A stretch of 64,000 bases of DNA from Corynebacterium urogenitale (GTDB lineage Bacteria; Actinomycetota; Actinomycetes; Mycobacteriales; Mycobacteriaceae), in the NCBI RefSeq assembly GCF_009026825.1, contig NZ_CP045032.1, positions 806,001-870,000 on the forward strand, written 5' to 3'. The translations under genes were made by a program, and so were the position numbers. Shown here piece by piece: positions 1-9,113 of the stretch. The notes under the pieces were generated by a model, which was not told the DNA's origin, did not search any database, and worked only from the letters and a program-made list of their open reading frames with translations. How positions within the stretch are numbered: the stretch's first letter is position 1; each line of letters opens with the position of its first letter.

Positions 1-242
1 ACGTCTTCAACAGGATGCGCGAAGTGGTGCAGCGTCTGGTGAAGGAACACGAAGGCCAAAATATCGTGCTGGTCAGCCACGTCACGCCGATTAAGGCGAT
101 CATTCGGCATGCGCTGCAGGCCAGTGGTTCGTGTTTCCGGACAATGCACCTGGATCTCGCAGGATTGAGTGTTGTCGAGTTCTACGATGATGGAAACTCC
201 GTGGTCAGGCGAGTAAACGATACCCACTACCTCGAGGCCTAG
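1..242 (+). CDS. C-terminal end of a histidine-phosphatase domain, probably bifunctional RNase H/acid phosphatase (5' truncated)
   Basis: The frame is open from the window edge to the TAG at 240-242, so only about 80 C-terminal residues are present. The segment VLVSHVTPIKAII carries the second conserved histidine of the phosphoglycerate mutase-like (histidine phosphatase) superfamily, placed near the C terminus as usual. In actinobacteria a protein of this type fuses an N-terminal RNase H domain to a CobC/acid-phosphatase domain (Rv2228c in M. tuberculosis) and lies upstream of the panB/glnA2/glnE block, which fits this neighbourhood. The RNase H half is outside the window, so the fusion is inferred from synteny only. 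A stand-alone phosphatase cannot be excluded. Confidence 0.7.
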   Translation, partial: VFNRMREVVQRLVKEHEGQNIVLVSHVTPIKAIIRHALQASGSCFRTMHLDLAGLSVVEFYDDGNSVVRRVNDTHYLEA

Positions 243-334
243 TACGCAAAATCCGAGGGACACCGGCACGTCGTCGCCTTGCAGGTGGCGGGGTGAAGTA
301 TTCGAATTCGTGGCATCCAGGTAATGTAGCTGTC

Positions 335-853
<519 letters not shown>

Positions 854-1008
854 TTCTAAGCTTTGCTTTTCTACCTTCAGTTCTTGGAACTGCTGGTTAT
901 TTCCGGGGAAGCGGTTACATTGCAGAGTGGCCGAATTCTATGGTGCGGTGTCCTTCGTGGAGTAGCTGGGCCTTTTCTGTAGAAGTGGCAAAGTTTCCGT
1001 GCCATCCG

Positions 1009-1094
1009 AAATTTCGCCACCGTTGTGGCGGCTTTTTGGGGATTTCGCCCTCGTTGTTGTGGCGAAATTTAAAATCGAGGGACATTTCGCCACC
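1009..1094. repeat. Inverted and direct TTTCGCCAC repeats
   Basis: AAATTTCGCCAC at 1009-1020 and GTGGCGAAATTT at 1059-1070 are perfect 12-bp inverted repeats 38 bp apart. A third copy, ATTTCGCCACC, is at 1084-1094, and a related ATTTCGCCC is at 1042-1050. The short terminator-like hairpin at 1015-1037 uses the left arm, so two exclusive hairpins are possible. Confidence 0.7.
1015..1037 (+). terminator. Possible rho-independent terminator downstream of rnpB
   Basis: CGCCAC (1015-1020) pairs with GTGGCG (1025-1030) around a CGTT loop and is followed by GCTTTTT (1031-1037). The stem is short but perfect with a T run directly after it. It lies about 160 nt past the rnpB P1 helix, so the primary transcript would have a trailer. 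Confidence 0.45.
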
Positions 1095-1260
1095 TGGCTG
1101 CCTGCAGACCGCCTGGCCGTACCAACCCCCGCCCTGGCCGCGAATACCTCCGAGCGACCGTGGACACTCCGCCAGCCTCCCCTTCGTGGGCTCAGCCTCT
1201 CGACATTGGGCAAATCGCAAACTCAGCAATACTTCCTGGCCGTCAGTACGCTGGAGGAGC

Positions 1261-2916
1261 ATGAAGCTCTTCGCCGCTGAACTGGACTTCCGCGCCATCG
1301 CCCGAGAATTTGAACTACCTGACCACTTTCCAGAGGAGGTGGAGGCGGAAGCTGCCCTCGTCAGCGATCGAGTGGCCTCCAATCCTCACGATTACGCCAT
1401 GGGAAGCACTGTGCAGAGAACACAGACTGATTCCACCAGAATCCCCAGTGGCGCGCATGCCAGTACCACCAATTCGCACAGCGCCACCACCAATTCGCAC
1501 AGCGCCACCACCAATTCGCACAGCGCCACCACCAATCCGCACAGCGCCACTACCAGCCAGCAATCCACCAACACCACGAACCAGCGTGTCGACCTGCGCG
1601 AAGTGGAGTTCGTCACCATCGATCCCGCTGGTTCAATGGACTTGGATCAAGCAGTAAACATCGCCGAGGCCAGCGTCGATGGCGCGCCGGGCTGGCGAGT
1701 CCTCTACGCGATCGCTGACGTCGCTGCTTTTGTGGAACCCGGTGGAGCCGTGGATGCGGAATCGCTCAAACGTGGCCAGACCATTTACCTCCCGGATGGC
1801 CATGTGCGATTGCACCCGGCGGAGCTCTCCGAGGGAAGCGCGTCCCTCCTGCCTGACCAGGATCGCCCAGCTGCGGTGTGGGACATGCATGTGCGGCAGG
1901 ACGGGGAGGTTGCGAATTTCAGCGTCTACCGTGCGCTGGTTCGCAGCCGGGCACGCTTTGATTATGTGGAGGTGGAGCGCGACAGAGTTAATGGCACCCT
2001 CCATCCCGCGATTCGCCACCTGCCTGCGGTAGGTCAGGCTCGGCAGCAATCAGATTTGCGCCGCGAGGCGATTAACTTGCGCCTGCCGTCTGTGTCTGTG
2101 GAAAAGGACTCCGGCGGGGATTACCACCTGGTCATTGAGCCCCGCGAACTGATGAATGATTACAACTCCGAGCTATCCCTCATGGCGGGCATGTGCGCAG
2201 GGAAGCTGATGATGGAGGCGGGTATCGGATTGCTCCGTACTTTGCCGCCCGCGTCGCCCAAGGACGTGTCGAAGTTCGACGCCGCCGCGGCCGCCTTGGG
2301 CTTCTTCCGCGGGGATAAAGGACTTGGTGAGCTGCTCGCGGAGATCGACGCTAGTACTCCGCAAGGCATGGCCCTCATGCGCGACGCGCAGTCCCTCCTG
2401 AGAGGCGCTAGCTATGTGGCTTTTGGCTTCGGCTCCGGGGAGGCAGCTGGTGGCGTCGATCAAAGGGAACGGCCGGGAGACAAAGTCGAACCGGCTGTGC
2501 ACGCGGGGGTGGGTGGATTTTATGCTCATGTCACGGCACCACTGCGGAGGTTGGCGGACCGCTACGCCACGGAGGTGTGCCTCGCGATACAGGGAGGAAG
2601 CGATGTGCCGAAGTGGGTGACCGCGGGGATTGAGCGGGTTGTGGACACGATGAAGAGTTCCACTCCGAGAGCGAACCAGGTTGATCGGGCGTGCCTCCGC
2701 CTCACCGAGGCTATGGTGTTGCAGCCGTGGGTGGGGCAGAACTTCAGCGCGGCCGTGATGCACACTGGTGCGGAGGAGGCGGATGTGTTCGTTGCCGAGC
2801 CTCCCGTGATTGCCGATTGCGTAGGCACCCCGGAGGAGGGAACGACGGCACTAGTCACCCTGGTCAAGGCAGATACACAGGAACGAAAAGTGGAGTTTGC
2901 CTGGCCAGCGGACTAG
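1261..2916 (+). CDS. RNB-domain ribonuclease (RNase II/R family)
   Basis: Predicted 3'-5' exoribonuclease of the RNB family, 551 residues. The catalytic block TIDPAGSMDLDQAV starts near residue 119 and contains D121, D127 and D129; the fourth canonical acidic position is Gln130, as I recall from other actinobacterial RNB proteins. HVTAPLRRLADRYATE near residue 421 matches the C-terminal RNB signature (HFTSPLRR). There is no clear cold-shock or S1 domain, so it is a compact form. Residues about 71-98 are four copies of an NSHSATT-type heptad within a Ser/Thr/Asn-rich linker ahead of the catalytic domain. The ATG at 1261 was chosen because GGAGG precedes it at about 3 nt; the upstream extension would run into rnpB. 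The short spacing leaves slight doubt about the start. Confidence 0.85.
   Translation: MKLFAAELDFRAIAREFELPDHFPEEVEAEAALVSDRVASNPHDYAMGSTVQRTQTDSTRIPSGAHASTTNSHSATTNSHSATTNSHSATTNPHSATTSQQSTNTTNQRVDLREVEFVTIDPAGSMDLDQAVNIAEASVDGAPGWRVLYAIADVAAFVEPGGAVDAESLKRGQTIYLPDGHVRLHPAELSEGSASLLPDQDRPAAVWDMHVRQDGEVANFSVYRALVRSRARFDYVEVERDRVNGTLHPAIRHLPAVGQARQQSDLRREAINLRLPSVSVEKDSGGDYHLVIEPRELMNDYNSELSLMAGMCAGKLMMEAGIGLLRTLPPASPKDVSKFDAAAAALGFFRGDKGLGELLAEIDASTPQGMALMRDAQSLLRGASYVAFGFGSGEAAGGVDQRERPGDKVEPAVHAGVGGFYAHVTAPLRRLADRYATEVCLAIQGGSDVPKWVTAGIERVVDTMKSSTPRANQVDRACLRLTEAMVLQPWVGQNFSAAVMHTGAEEADVFVAEPPVIADCVGTPEEGTTALVTLVKADTQERKVEFAWPAD
1471..1554 (+). repeat. Four tandem 21-bp units in the ribonuclease coding sequence
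   Basis: The 21-bp unit AATTCGCACAGCGCCACCAC(C) is present at 1471-1491, 1492-1512 and 1513-1533 without change, and at 1534-1554 with two substitutions. The period is a multiple of three, so each unit encodes seven residues (NSHSATT; the last is NPHSATT) and copy-number change would keep the frame. Confidence 0.95.
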
Positions 2917-2944
2917 GGCGCGGGGAGGTTACACGCTCGGTGCT

Positions 2945-3004
2945 GGGCTGAGGCACTGCGGAGTGGGCTGAGGCACTGCGGAGTGGGCTGAGGCACTGCG
3001 GAGT
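2945..3004. repeat. Three tandem 20-bp repeats in an intergenic region
   Basis: GGGCTGAGGCACTGCGGAGT is repeated three times without mismatch at 2945-2964, 2965-2984 and 2985-3004, followed by a partial GGGC. It lies 28 bp after the ribonuclease stop codon and 55 bp before the next small gene. No coding role is evident. Confidence 0.95.
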
Positions 3005-3058
3005 GGGCAGCGGGCCGAGAGGCACGAGGACGCCAGCGGAGTGTGGTAGGAAAGTGGC

Positions 3059-3235
3059 ATGACTGAAAAGTGGTACTACGACACGAAGACTGGACAGGTG
3101 AGCCAGGGCAAGGCCTCGGGTTGGGATTCCCGTATGGGGCCCTACGACACGCAAGAGGAGGCTGCCGCTGCGCTGGAGACTGCCCGCAAGCGGACAGAAC
3201 AGGCAGATGCCTACGACTCGGAAGACGAGGACTAG
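3059..3235 (+). CDS. Small acidic conserved-type protein (58 residues)
   Basis: ATG at 3059 opens a 58-codon frame ending with TAG at 3233-3235. TAGGAAAG at 3047-3054 supplies a plausible ribosome-binding site. The protein starts MTEKWYYDTKTGQV, has a central MGPYDTQEEAAAALETAR segment and ends in an acidic tail (DSEDED). The WYYDTKTGQV...GPYDTQEEAA pattern is what is seen in short actinobacterial proteins annotated as SPOR-domain-like, and it resembles the GPF-T-EEA part of SPOR repeats. It has no signal peptide or membrane segment. Its function is unknown. It is convergent with panB. Confidence 0.7.
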   Translation: MTEKWYYDTKTGQVSQGKASGWDSRMGPYDTQEEAAAALETARKRTEQADAYDSEDED

Positions 3236-3313
3236 CGTCTTGTGGCAGTCCCAAGGCAGTACTGAACGTCCCCGACAGCGCTGGTCACATCAAGTGGCAG
3301 CGCTAAAAACCGC

Positions 3314-4153
3314 TTAAAAGCAGTGCTCTTCGGCGGGGAAGCTGCCCTCGGCAACTTCGCGCTTGTACTCAGCGGCGGCGTGGGTCATTGCTTCGCCCAC
3401 AGCTGCCCACTGCTTGGCGAACTTCGGCCGGTGGCCATCGGAGGGGAAGGCCACCATGTCGTGCCACACCAGCACTTGGCCATCGCAGTCCGGCCCGGCT
3501 CCAATGCCAATCGTCGGGATCGGACACATCTCGGTGACACGCTTGGCTAGCTTTGCCGGGACCATTTCCATCACGACGAGATCGGCACCCGCGTCCACTA
3601 CGGCCTGAACGTCGGCGATCAGGGCTTCGGCATCCTCGCCACGTCCCTGCACCTTGTAGCCGCCGAGGTTGTTAACGGACTGTGGGGTGAATCCAATGTG
3701 AGCGCACACGGCCATGCCTGCATTCTTTACTGCCCTGATGCGTGACGCCATGCGCACCCCGCCTTCAAGTTTGACGCAGTGCGCTCCAGAGCGGCGCAGG
3801 ATCTCCGCAGAGGTGAGCACAGCTTGCTCATCGGAAGCCTCGTAAGTTCCGAAGGGCAAGTCGACGACCACGAAAGCATTGCCAGCGCCGCGGACAACAG
3901 CGGCCGCCAGATAGGACATTTCGTCGAGGGAGATGGCTGCTGTCGTCGGATAACCAAAAACGACGTTGGCAGCGGAATCGCCAACCAGCATGATCTCTAT
4001 GCCTGCCTGGGCGAAGGCGCGGGCAGTCGAATAATCGTATGCCGTCACCATGGCAAAGGGAGTGCCTGAGCCTTTGCGAGCGGTGATATCGCCGAGGCGG
4101 ATCTGCTTGGTCGGGACCATGTAACCCTGAAGTGCCGTGTTGTTGTCAGCCAT
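3314..4153 (-). CDS. panB: 3-methyl-2-oxobutanoate hydroxymethyltransferase (ketopantoate hydroxymethyltransferase)
   Basis: PanB transfers a hydroxymethyl group from 5,10-methylenetetrahydrofolate to 2-oxoisovalerate, the first committed step to pantothenate. The family signature is clear: KGSGTPFAMVTAYDYSTARAFAQAGIEIMLVGDS at the N terminus (metal-binding VGDSA), HCVKLEGG in the middle, AHIGFTPQSV and PTIGIGAGPDCDGQVLVWHD near the C terminus. With the start at 4153 the protein is 279 residues, normal for the family. GAGGGG lies just upstream of this ATG, and longer starts at 4162 or 4243 add unconserved residues. panC is not adjacent. The divergent neighbour is glnA2, about 120 bp away. Confidence 0.95.
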   Translation of the reverse strand: MADNNTALQGYMVPTKQIRLGDITARKGSGTPFAMVTAYDYSTARAFAQAGIEIMLVGDSAANVVFGYPTTAAISLDEMSYLAAAVVRGAGNAFVVVDLPFGTYEASDEQAVLTSAEILRRSGAHCVKLEGGVRMASRIRAVKNAGMAVCAHIGFTPQSVNNLGGYKVQGRGEDAEALIADVQAVVDAGADLVVMEMVPAKLAKRVTEMCPIPTIGIGAGPDCDGQVLVWHDMVAFPSDGHRPKFAKQWAAVGEAMTHAAAEYKREVAEGSFPAEEHCF

Positions 4154-4275
4154 GCCCCTCATCTTGCCATGCGAGCGGCGCGGGTCCGAAACTTCATCTG
4201 CTGGAAACATAAACCGCCCCCTCATGGGACTTACCCTCACCACAAAGGGCGAAAAGAGAACTACAATGGTCGCTT

Positions 4276-5616
4276 ATGAATCGCCAGCAGGAATTTGTGT
4301 TGCGTACGATTGAAGAGCGCGACATTCGCTTCGTTCGTCTTTGGTTTACCGATATCCAGGGCTACCTTAAGTCTGTCTCCGTGGCTCCAGCTGAGCTCGA
4401 GGGGACATTCGAGGAGGGCATTGGTTTTGACGGCTCTGCTATCGAAGGCTTCTCCCGCGTCGCCGAGTCCGACACGATCGCCAAGCCGGATCCGAGCACG
4501 TTCCAGATCCTGCCATTCGAATCGGAACGCGATGGCAGCCTGTCTGCTCGTATGTTCTGCGACATCACCATGCCTGATGGTGAGCCTTCGTGGGCAGATC
4601 CGCGCCAGGTGCTGCGCAGACAGATGAACATTGCCGCCGAGATGGGCTTCACCTGCTACGTGCATCCCGAGATCGAATTCTTCCTGGTGCAGTCCACGGA
4701 AACCGATGGCGAGCGCCCGACCCCGACGGATACCGGCGGGTACTTCGATCAAGCTGTCACGGATGATGCACCGCACTTCCGTGCAGATGCCATCAATTCC
4801 CTCGAGCGCGTGGGCATCTCGGTGGAGTTTTCTCATCACGAGACGGCGCCGGGGCAGCAGGAGATCGACCTGCGTTTCGCCGATGCGCTGTCCATGGCGG
4901 ATAACGTGATGGCCTTCCGCTACATCATCAAGCAGGTCGCCCGCCACAACGGTGTGCGTGCCACGTTCATGCCGAAGCCATTCAGCGAATACGCTGGCTC
5001 CGCGATGCACACGCACATGTCCCTGTTTGAGGGCGATGAGAACGCTTTCCACGACCCAGATGATGAGCTGCGCCTGTCCACCACAGGTAAGTCATTCATC
5101 GCCGGCATTCTGGAGCACGCCTCTGAGATTTCTGCGGTGACGAACCAGTGGGTGAACTCCTACAAGCGCATTTCCTCCGGTGATGAAGCGCCGCGTTCGG
5201 CCGCTTGGGGTGCATCGAACCGTTCGGCGATGGTTCGCGTGCCGATGTACACGCAGAACAAGCCGGCGTCACGCCGAGTGGAAATTCGCACACCGGACAC
5301 CGCCTGCAACCCGTACCTCACCTACGCCGTGCTCATGGCCGCTGGTCTGAAGGGCATCAAGGAGGGCTACGAGCTGCCCGCCCCAGCCGAGGGCGATATT
5401 GCCCTGATGACCGCGCGCGAGCGCCGCGCAGCCGGGTTTAAAGATCTGCCTAATGACCTCGATTACGCGCTGCGTGAGATGGAGCGTTCCGAGCTGGTCG
5501 CTGATGCTCTTGGCGAGCACGTCTTTGAGTACTTCCTGCGCAATAAGTGGCGTGAGTGGAATAGCTACCAGTCCCAAATCACTCCTTGGGAATTGAAGCA
5601 CAACCTGGAGTTCTAA
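4276..5616 (+). CDS. glnA2: Glutamine synthetase type I, GlnA2 subgroup
   Basis: This 446-residue protein belongs to the type I glutamine synthetase family (ATP-dependent ligation of ammonia to glutamate). Visible family blocks are GFDGSAIEGF near residue 50, HPEIEFFLV near 132, AMHTHMSLFEG near 240 and RVEIRTPDTACNPYL near 335. Two features separate it from the main glnA1: the adenylylation loop NLYxLPPE is missing (the segment reads EGDIALMTARERRAAGF, without Tyr), and the metal/glutamate loop reads YAGSAMH instead of NGSGMH. Actinobacterial GlnA2 proteins are generally not the main glutamine-forming enzyme, and in Streptomyces relatives gamma-glutamylpolyamine synthetase activity is known. 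glnE follows after 129 bp, as in C. glutamicum and M. tuberculosis. Confidence 0.93.
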   Translation: MNRQQEFVLRTIEERDIRFVRLWFTDIQGYLKSVSVAPAELEGTFEEGIGFDGSAIEGFSRVAESDTIAKPDPSTFQILPFESERDGSLSARMFCDITMPDGEPSWADPRQVLRRQMNIAAEMGFTCYVHPEIEFFLVQSTETDGERPTPTDTGGYFDQAVTDDAPHFRADAINSLERVGISVEFSHHETAPGQQEIDLRFADALSMADNVMAFRYIIKQVARHNGVRATFMPKPFSEYAGSAMHTHMSLFEGDENAFHDPDDELRLSTTGKSFIAGILEHASEISAVTNQWVNSYKRISSGDEAPRSAAWGASNRSAMVRVPMYTQNKPASRRVEIRTPDTACNPYLTYAVLMAAGLKGIKEGYELPAPAEGDIALMTARERRAAGFKDLPNDLDYALREMERSELVADALGEHVFEYFLRNKWREWNSYQSQITPWELKHNLEF

Positions 5617-5623
5617 ATCGATT

Positions 5624-5665
5624 GAGCCCGCAATCCGCGCCTCTTGGCGCAGGGTGTGGGCTCTT
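5624..5665 (+). terminator. Possible attenuating hairpin between glnA2 and glnE
   Basis: GAGCCC (5624-5629) can pair with GGGCTC (5658-5663), with an inner CGCGCC/GGCGC helix, followed by TTGT. The T run is weak, so partial readthrough into glnE is likely if it acts as a terminator. Confidence 0.4.
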
Positions 5666-5745
5666 GTCGGATTAATCTGAGAAGCAGATAGCTGTTCACT
5701 GAGCGCTGCAGGTTATGGAGCGCCGATACGAAAGGTCCCCGAAGG

Positions 5746-8700
5746 ATGACTCGCCCTCGGTCGTCACGTTCCCGAATTCCCAGTGCGCGAACCTTGGGGT
5801 TGACGCGTCCGCGTGCTCAGGAGGATCTCGAGCTCCTGGGGTGGGTGGAGGAGCAACACGTTCCTGTTTTGGTGACTTTGAGCTCATGTGGTGACCCGGA
5901 TCTGGCACTGAATAATGTCGTGCGGCTGGTGGAGGAATTGCGTTCGCAGGAGGAGGCCGGAACTCTTGCCTCTGTGTCCGTCGAGGGAGAGGTCGGCTCT
6001 TTTTCCGACGCCACGGCGGACACCTTGCTGGAGGCGCTGACTAATAACAAGGGGCTGCGGCGCCGCTTGCTGGCATTGTTCGGAGCTTCCAGCATGCTCG
6101 GCGATCACATCGTTGCGCACCCGGAAGACTGGGTGCAGTTGGCTCTGCCGATGCCAGATACCCAGGCCATGATGGATGCCATGCTGGGGTCCGTGGACGC
6201 AGTGCCGGTGAAAGAAGTGTTGGCGTTCGATGAATCCGCCGAATTTAAGAGCACTTCTGACGAGAAAAAAGCTACGGAGCCTCCTCATGAGGGTTCGCGT
6301 CTTTTCCGGGCCCGCATTACTGGTCCGGAGGCGGATACGGCGATGCGTGATGCGTACCGCACGCTGCTTGCGCGTGTGGCGGCGATTGATACTGAGGGTA
6401 CGTTTATCGTTCGCGGGGAGCCGGATCCGGAGCCACTATCCTTCGTCACTCTGTCACAAGCGTTGGCTGATTCCGCCGACGCGGCGCTCACTGCGGCTTT
6501 GGCAGTGGCATGTTCGACTGTCTATGGCGGCCCGGATGACGAGAATGCAAAGCCGCCGGCTCGACTGGCTGTGCTGGCGATGGGCAAGTGCGGTGCTCGC
6601 GAGCTGAACTACATCTCGGATGTGGACGTCATCTTCGTTGCCGAGCCCGCCGATGCCCGGGCGACTCGCTGGGCTGGCGAGTTCATCAATATTGGTTCCC
6701 GCGTGTTCTTTGAAGTGGATGCCGCCTTGCGCCCGGAGGGTAAGCAGGGAGCGCTGGTGCGCACATTGGCGTCGCACAAGACGTATTACGACCGTTGGGC
6801 GGCGACATGGGAGTTCCAGGCTTTGCTCAAGGCGCGCCCCATGTCTGGCGATTTGGAGCTTGGCCAAGAGTACGTGGATGCGCTGGCACCGAAGGTCTGG
6901 ACAGCCTCCCAGCGTGAGGATTTCGTCCCAGATGTGCAGAAGATGCGCCGACGGGTCATCGACAATGTGCCGGATGAGATTCGCCATCGTGAGCTGAAGC
7001 TGGGCCCCGGTGGCCTGCGTGACGTGGAGTTCGCCGTCCAGCTTTTGCAGATGGTGCACGGCCGTGTGGACGAATCTCTGCGCGTCCGCTCCACTGTGCA
7101 GGCGTTGGCCGCACTGGTGGATGGGGGTTATATCGGCCGCGAGGATGGCCAGATTCTCCAGCGTTGCTACGAGTTCATGCGCCTGCTGGAGCATCGCTTG
7201 CAGCTATTCCGCCTCAAGCGCACGCACACCCTTCCGGCGAAGGACGACGCTGAGCAGCTCACGTGGCTTGCACGCACTTCCGGCCGCAAGCCCGAGGGTT
7301 CGGCGAGTTACGCGGAGCAGTTGGAAAAAGATGTGCGTGGGGTGAGCGTGCAGATTCATCAGCTGCACTCCAAGCTGTTCTACCGTCCTCTGCTCAACTC
7401 TGTCGTCTCCTTGGACGACGACACCATCCGGCTCACTCCAGAGTCCGCGAAACGCCAGCTGGCTGCCTTGGGCTACGAGAACCCAGATCGTGCGTACGAC
7501 CACCTGATGGCTCTGGCGAGCGGTTCGGCACGCAAGAACAAGATGCAGGCAATTATCCTGCCGATGTTGTTGGAGTGGCTGGCGCCAACAGTTGACCCCG
7601 ACGCTGGGTTGCTGGCCTACCGCAAACTCTCAGAGACGGCGAGGGAGAAAAAGTGGTATCTGCGGCTGCTGCGCGATGAAAACGTCGTGGGTCAGCGGTT
7701 GATGTATCTGCTGGGAACCTCGCCCTACGTGGCGGAACTGCTGCTTAACAGCGTGGATACCGTGAAGCTGCTCTCCGATGGAGCGAATGGGCCGAAGCTC
7801 GTCGAACGCGATCCAGCGGTGGTGACGCACTCCTTGGTCGCTGCCGTTGCGCGTCACCGCAACCCCGAAAAGGCAATCCAGATTGCGCGATCCCTGCGCC
7901 GTGCGGAATTGGCTCGCGTGGCAGCCGCTGACCTGCTGGACTTCATGACGACGGAGGAAGTCTGTAGCTCCCTGTCTTGGGTGTGGGATGCCGTGCTGGA
8001 AGCTGCACTGCAGTCGGAGATCCGAGCCTGGGAAGATGCTCATGATGAGAATGCCCCGGCAAAGATTTCGGTTATTGGCATGGGGCGCCTCGGGGGCGCG
8101 GAGCTGGGCTATGGCTCGGATGCGGACGTCATGTTCGTCACCGAGTCGGCGGACATCCCGGAGGATCCGGCGGCCCAATCTGAGGCGGATAACAAGGCCG
8201 TCAAGTGGGCTGCCCATATTTGTGACTCGGTGCGTGCTCGCCTGGGGCGCCCTTCCCAAGACCCGCCGCTAGAGGTGGACTTGGACCTGCGCCCGGAGGG
8301 GCGCAACGGCGCAGTTGTCCGCACTCTGGAATCCTATGAACGCTACTACCGCGAGTGGGGCGAAACTTGGGAGATGCAGGCATTGCTTCGTGCGACGTGG
8401 ATCGCGGGTGACAAGGACTTGGGCATTCGCTTCCTGCGCATGATTGACCAGTTCCGTTATCCAGCAGGTGGCGTGACAGACGAAACTGTCCAGGAAGTGC
8501 GCCGCATGAAGGCCCGTGTGGATGCAGAGCGGTTGCCAGCCGGTGCAGATAAGAAGACCCACACCAAATTGGGCCGTGGCGCTCTCACGGACGTGGAGTG
8601 GACCGTGCAGCTGCTGATGATGCAGAACGGTCAGGTCGCGGAGAATTTACGCAATACATCCACGCTGGAGGTGTTGCAGGAACTCGCCAATTCTGAACTG

Positions 8701-8985
8701 CTGAGTCAGGCCGATGCCACGATTCTGCGCGAAGCATGGATCACCGCCACGAACGCCCGCAACGCGATTGTTCTGGTCAACGGCAAGCGCAAGGATCAGC
8801 TGCCGACATTTGGCAAGCCACTGGCACAGGTGGCTGCGGCAGCCAATTGGGATCCGAGCGATTCGCAAGGCTTCTTGGACGATTATCTCAAGAAGACCCG
8901 CCGCGCACGGCGCGTGGTGGACCGTGTCTTCTGGGGTGAGGATGTACTCCATGATTTTGCTAGTGACTACTCGGATTTCCGCTAG
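5746..8985 (+). CDS. glnE: Bifunctional glutamine synthetase adenylyltransferase/deadenylylase
   Basis: GlnE attaches AMP to, and removes it from, the regulatory tyrosine of type I glutamine synthetase. The 1079-residue protein has the expected duplicated architecture. An N-terminal nucleotidyltransferase domain reads LAVLAMGKCGARELNYISD near residue 275 with Asp292 and Asp294 (deadenylylation half). A C-terminal copy reads VIGMGRLGGAELGYGSDADV near 776 with Asp793 and Asp795 (adenylylation half). Each is followed by a DLRPEG and a GPGGLRDVEF/GRGALTDVEW block. AAAGG at 5731-5735 is 10 nt upstream of the ATG. The likely target here is GlnA1 at 33.8-35.2 kb (Tyr406), and possibly the paralogue at 30.8-32.3 kb, since GlnA2 lacks the tyrosine. 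Confidence 0.96.
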   Translation: MTRPRSSRSRIPSARTLGLTRPRAQEDLELLGWVEEQHVPVLVTLSSCGDPDLALNNVVRLVEELRSQEEAGTLASVSVEGEVGSFSDATADTLLEALTNNKGLRRRLLALFGASSMLGDHIVAHPEDWVQLALPMPDTQAMMDAMLGSVDAVPVKEVLAFDESAEFKSTSDEKKATEPPHEGSRLFRARITGPEADTAMRDAYRTLLARVAAIDTEGTFIVRGEPDPEPLSFVTLSQALADSADAALTAALAVACSTVYGGPDDENAKPPARLAVLAMGKCGARELNYISDVDVIFVAEPADARATRWAGEFINIGSRVFFEVDAALRPEGKQGALVRTLASHKTYYDRWAATWEFQALLKARPMSGDLELGQEYVDALAPKVWTASQREDFVPDVQKMRRRVIDNVPDEIRHRELKLGPGGLRDVEFAVQLLQMVHGRVDESLRVRSTVQALAALVDGGYIGREDGQILQRCYEFMRLLEHRLQLFRLKRTHTLPAKDDAEQLTWLARTSGRKPEGSASYAEQLEKDVRGVSVQIHQLHSKLFYRPLLNSVVSLDDDTIRLTPESAKRQLAALGYENPDRAYDHLMALASGSARKNKMQAIILPMLLEWLAPTVDPDAGLLAYRKLSETAREKKWYLRLLRDENVVGQRLMYLLGTSPYVAELLLNSVDTVKLLSDGANGPKLVERDPAVVTHSLVAAVARHRNPEKAIQIARSLRRAELARVAAADLLDFMTTEEVCSSLSWVWDAVLEAALQSEIRAWEDAHDENAPAKISVIGMGRLGGAELGYGSDADVMFVTESADIPEDPAAQSEADNKAVKWAAHICDSVRARLGRPSQDPPLEVDLDLRPEGRNGAVVRTLESYERYYREWGETWEMQALLRATWIAGDKDLGIRFLRMIDQFRYPAGGVTDETVQEVRRMKARVDAERLPAGADKKTHTKLGRGALTDVEWTVQLLMMQNGQVAENLRNTSTLEVLQELANSELLSQADATILREAWITATNARNAIVLVNGKRKDQLPTFGKPLAQVAAAANWDPSDSQGFLDDYLKKTRRARRVVDRVFWGEDVLHDFASDYSDFR

Positions 8986-8999
8986 CGCGTGCGGGGAGC

Positions 9000-9018
9000 T
9001 AAGGCTGTGCTAACCTAA
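9000..9018. promoter_or_regulatory. Predicted DtxR iron-box operator
   Basis: TAAGGCTGTGCTAACCTAA matches the DtxR consensus TTAGGTTAGSCTAACCTAA at 15 of 19 positions, with the whole right half intact. It lies 15 bp past the glnE stop and 95 bp before the heme-oxygenase-like gene. The TAACCT inside it could serve as a -10 element, so bound DtxR-Fe2+ would block transcription when iron is plentiful. Similarity was judged by eye against the known consensus. Confidence 0.65.
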
Positions 9019-9113
9019 CGACAAAATAAGTCCACGGCTATCGCAAAGATCTGCTGAGATGCCGTGGGGCTGAAACTTTTGAGAGGACATCCAGGAGGAG
9101 GTGCCAACCCACC

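Larger units (their letters stand above)
854..1260. other. Intergenic region between rnpB and the RNB ribonuclease gene
   Basis: About 400 bp with no convincing gene. Open frames here, including one that runs from inside rnpB into the ribonuclease gene, lack a ribosome-binding site and overlap structured RNA. It holds several copies of a TTTCGCCAC/GTGGCGAAA motif that can pair with one another (described separately), and a GGAGGAG Shine-Dalgarno sequence at 1253-1259 for the downstream gene. Confidence 0.6.

Noticed and set aside
3281..3304. Hairpin between the 58-residue gene and panB as a terminator
   Set aside because: The stem (GCGCTGGTCAC/GTGGCAGCGC) is imperfect and is followed by A residues, not T residues, on the plus strand, while on the minus strand the T run precedes the stem.
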